NCBI RefSeq assembly: GCF_022968825.1
Contig: NZ_JALHKS010000001.1
Location: forward strand, 496,001 to 560,000
Direction of reading: 5' to 3'
DNA length: 64,000 nt
Source of the DNA: Chryseobacterium salipaludis
Lineage (GTDB): Bacteria > Bacteroidota > Bacteroidia > Flavobacteriales > Weeksellaceae
Position 1 is the stretch's first letter, and each line of letters opens with the position of its first letter. Position numbers and translations under genes: made by a program. Below the pieces are notes generated by a model that was not told the origin of the DNA, made no database searches, and saw nothing but the letters and a program-made list of their open reading frames with translations. Positions 62,288 through 64,000 of the stretch are shown piece by piece.

Positions 62288-63160
62288 TTATCCCAGCACT
62301 TTGGCCACAGTAGCCCCGATTTCTGCCGGAGAATCTACCACGTGGATCCCGTTTTCGCGCATGATGGCCATTTTTGCCTGCGCTGTATCATCAGCACCAC
62401 CTACGATCGCACCTGCGTGGCCCATGGTTCTTCCCTTAGGAGCTGTTTGTCCTGCAATAAAGCCAACCACCGGCTTGGTAGAACCGGATGCTTTGTACCA
62501 GCGGGCTGCTTCTGCTTCCAGGTTTCCGCCGATTTCGCCGATCATCACGACTGCTTCCGTTTCATCATCATTAATGAACAGTTCCAGTGCTTCCTTAGTC
62601 GTTGTCCCGATAATCGGGTCTCCGCCGATACCGATTGCCGTGGATACGCCATAACCGGCTTTCACTACCTGATCTGCCGCTTCGTAGGTTAAGGTTCCTG
62701 ATTTGGACACAATACCGATTTTTCCTTTCTTGAAAACGAAGCCCGGCATAATACCAATTTTCGCTTCATCAGAAGTAATGATTCCCGGGCAGTTAGGCCC
62801 GATCAGTCGGCATTCTTTATCAGCGATATATGCTTTTACTTTTACCATGTCTTCCACCGGAATTCCTTCGGTGATGCACACGATTACTTTAATTCCAGCT
62901 TCTGCAGCTTCCATGATCGCATCTGCGGCAAACGCCGGCGGTACGAAAATAATGCTCACATTAGCGCCGGCTTTTTCTACCGCGTCAGCAACGGTGTTGA
63001 ATACAGGTTTGCCCAGGTGCTCAGAACCTCCTTTGCCCGGTGTTACACCACCTACCACGTTGGTTCCGTATTCAATCATTTGTCCGGCGTGGAAAGTTCC
63101 CTCGTTTCCGGTGAAACCCTGCACGATTACTTTAGAATCTTTGTTTACTAATACTGACAT
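62288..63160 (-). CDS. sucD: Succinate--CoA ligase alpha subunit
   Basis: SucD carries the phosphohistidine and CoA site of succinyl-CoA synthetase in the TCA cycle. The 290 residues are normal: [64 protein letters not shown], and the active His in GHAGAIVGG. The beta subunit gene is not adjacent. It has its own well-formed promoter downstream of the lpxD-like gene. Confidence 0.97.
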   Translation of the reverse strand: MSVLVNKDSKVIVQGFTGNEGTFHAGQMIEYGTNVVGGVTPGKGGSEHLGKPVFNTVADAVEKAGANVSIIFVPPAFAADAIMEAAEAGIKVIVCITEGIPVEDMVKVKAYIADKECRLIGPNCPGIITSDEAKIGIMPGFVFKKGKIGIVSKSGTLTYEAADQVVKAGYGVSTAIGIGGDPIIGTTTKEALELFINDDETEAVVMIGEIGGNLEAEAARWYKASGSTKPVVGFIAGQTAPKGRTMGHAGAIVGGADDTAQAKMAIMRENGIHVVDSPAEIGATVAKVLG

Positions 63161-63198
63161 TTTTTATGCTTTTAGTTTATATAAAATTTTAATGCTTA

Positions 63199-63226
63199 CA
63201 AAATTACTTAATAATATTGAAATCAA
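63199..63226 (-). promoter_or_regulatory. Promoter of sucD (TTG-N17-TAATTTTG)
   Basis: On the minus strand a TTG is followed exactly 17 nt later by TAATTTTG. This is a textbook match to the Bacteroidota promoter consensus. It ends 38 nt before the ATG. Confidence 0.75.
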
Positions 63227-63241
63227 ACGGACCGCTGCCGC

Positions 63242-64000
63242 TTATTTCAGGTTTTTAAGCTTTACCTCCTTGCGAAGATATTGCTTGAACTCTTCGGCAA
63301 TCGGGCCGAAATAGGTTCCTTTTTTCAGGTCGCGGTTCACGCCGCATTTCGCCAGCAGAACAGTTCCGCTTTCAATCCGCACGCCCGAAGCCATGCCGAC
63401 CTGCCCCCAGATGGTTACCTCGTCTTCGATGATGCAGCAGCCTGCAATTCCGGTTTGTGCCGCGATGAGGCATTTTTTACCGATGATGGTATCGTGACCA
63501 ATCTGAATCTGATTGTCCAGCACGCTGCCTTCCCCAATAATAGTGGAATCCGTTACGCCGCGGTCAATGGTGCAGCCGTTGCCGATCTCAACAAAATCTT
63601 CTATAATGACATCGCCCACTGAAAGCAACCGGTCGAACATTCCGTCTTTCTTACGATAATAAAAAGCGTCGCCGCCGATGACCGTGTTGGACTGAATGAT
63701 CACATTATCGCCGATGACCGTGCGGTCACCAATCACCACGTTCGGATAAATGATGCAGTTGGACCCGATTTTTACATTGGCACCGATGACCGCACTCGGG
63801 TGAATATGCGTGTTTTCCCCCACCTGCAAATCATGCAGCATTTCTGCAAACGGCTGCAGTCTGGTAAAGTGGCTGTTTATTTTATTAAAGTCGCCAAACG
63901 GATCAGCGGAAACCAGCAAGGCTTTACCGGCAGGGCACGGCACCTCTTTATCAATCAGTATCACCGTCGCAGCGGACTGCAATGCTTTGTCGTAATATTT
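63242..64000 (-). CDS. LpxD-like UDP-3-O-acylglucosamine N-acyltransferase (N-terminus beyond the window)
   Basis: The visible 252 residues are a left-handed beta-helix acyltransferase of the LpxD family, which adds an acyl chain during lipid A synthesis. Hexapeptide repeats run from about [15 protein letters not shown] to [13 protein letters not shown], with the likely catalytic His in [10 protein letters not shown]. The frame is open to the window end (preceding codons encode KYYDKAL), so the start lies outside. Two lpxD-like genes are common in Flavobacteriia; this is the one next to sucD and may not be the main LpxD. Confidence 0.85.
   Translation of the reverse strand, partial: KYYDKALQSAATVILIDKEVPCPAGKALLVSADPFGDFNKINSHFTRLQPFAEMLHDLQVGENTHIHPSAVIGANVKIGSNCIIYPNVVIGDRTVIGDNVIIQSNTVIGGDAFYYRKKDGMFDRLLSVGDVIIEDFVEIGNGCTIDRGVTDSTIIGEGSVLDNQIQIGHDTIIGKKCLIAAQTGIAGCCIIEDEVTIWGQVGMASGVRIESGTVLLAKCGVNRDLKKGTYFGPIAEEFKQYLRKEVKLKNLK

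Overview
The window is a chromosomal piece of a Bacteroidota genome, class Flavobacteriia, most likely from the Chryseobacterium/Weeksellaceae group. The evidence is the gene content: a PorZ-like type IX secretion component, T9SS sorting-domain proteins, DUF4270 and DUF3575 proteins, a half-length GT5 'glycogen synthase', a mevalonate-pathway gene, a YpdA-type bacillithiol disulfide reductase, GlnRS, and TAnnTTTG promoter elements with almost no Shine-Dalgarno sequences. Most of it is ordinary, moderately GC-rich backbone. An accessory stretch lies at about 50.7-58.6 kb. No recognisable transcription factor, rRNA, CRISPR array, transposase or phage gene was seen.

Layout. 0-3 kb (minus): glmS (cut by the window edge), a DUF4270 lipoprotein and a GT5-like protein, divergent from panC. 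4-4.3 kb: tRNA-Lys, tRNA-Leu, tRNA-Lys. 4.4-10.9 kb: aroK, an S4 RNA-binding protein, an FKBP-like lipoprotein, recO, porZ and a UshA-type nucleotidase split over two genes. 10.9-16.5 kb: dapA, a BtuF-like protein, mgtE, a CoA-pyrophosphatase NUDIX protein, a plsC-like gene and two unknowns. 16.6-23 kb: the homogentisate route of tyrosine degradation (hmgA, hppD, fahA) with a CoA-transferase, a small secreted protein and a flavin reductase. 23.4-24.8 kb: an FMO closely resembling bacterial trimethylamine monooxygenase. 24.9-31.5 kb: a six-gene minus-strand operon mscS-pdxJ-hydrolase-epimerase-acyl-CoA ligase-mvaD. 31.6-42.2 kb: DUF456, a lipoprotein, ung, mutS2, tRNA-Phe, an acyltransferase-GNAT fusion (OlsF-like), lysC, fbp, menC and ypdA. 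42.3-50.7 kb: a giant T9SS type B protein, glnS, a thioredoxin-fold protein and small envelope proteins.

The 50.7-58.6 kb region differs from the rest. It holds small secreted and membrane proteins in AT-rich codon usage, copies of a dispersed intergenic repeat, a frameshifted lipoprotein gene, and a GC-rich, internally deleted remnant of a BetT-type (BCCT) choline/betaine transporter that looks proteobacterial. It also has an intergenic inverted repeat reminiscent of gene-cassette boundaries. From 58.6 kb the backbone resumes with dusB, a NatA/NatB-like ABC exporter pair, sucD and an lpxD-like acyltransferase cut by the window end.

The most interesting regulatory signal is a recurring arrangement in which a TAnnTTTG -7 element ends only 4-5 nt before the start codon (NUDIX, mscS, mutS2, ypdA, dusB). 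This predicts leaderless or near-leaderless mRNAs. At menC a similar -7 element overlaps the terminator hairpin of the upstream gene. No complete undescribed defence or mobile system was found; the novelty candidates are the leaderless promoter class, the decaying accessory region and several unassigned small proteins.
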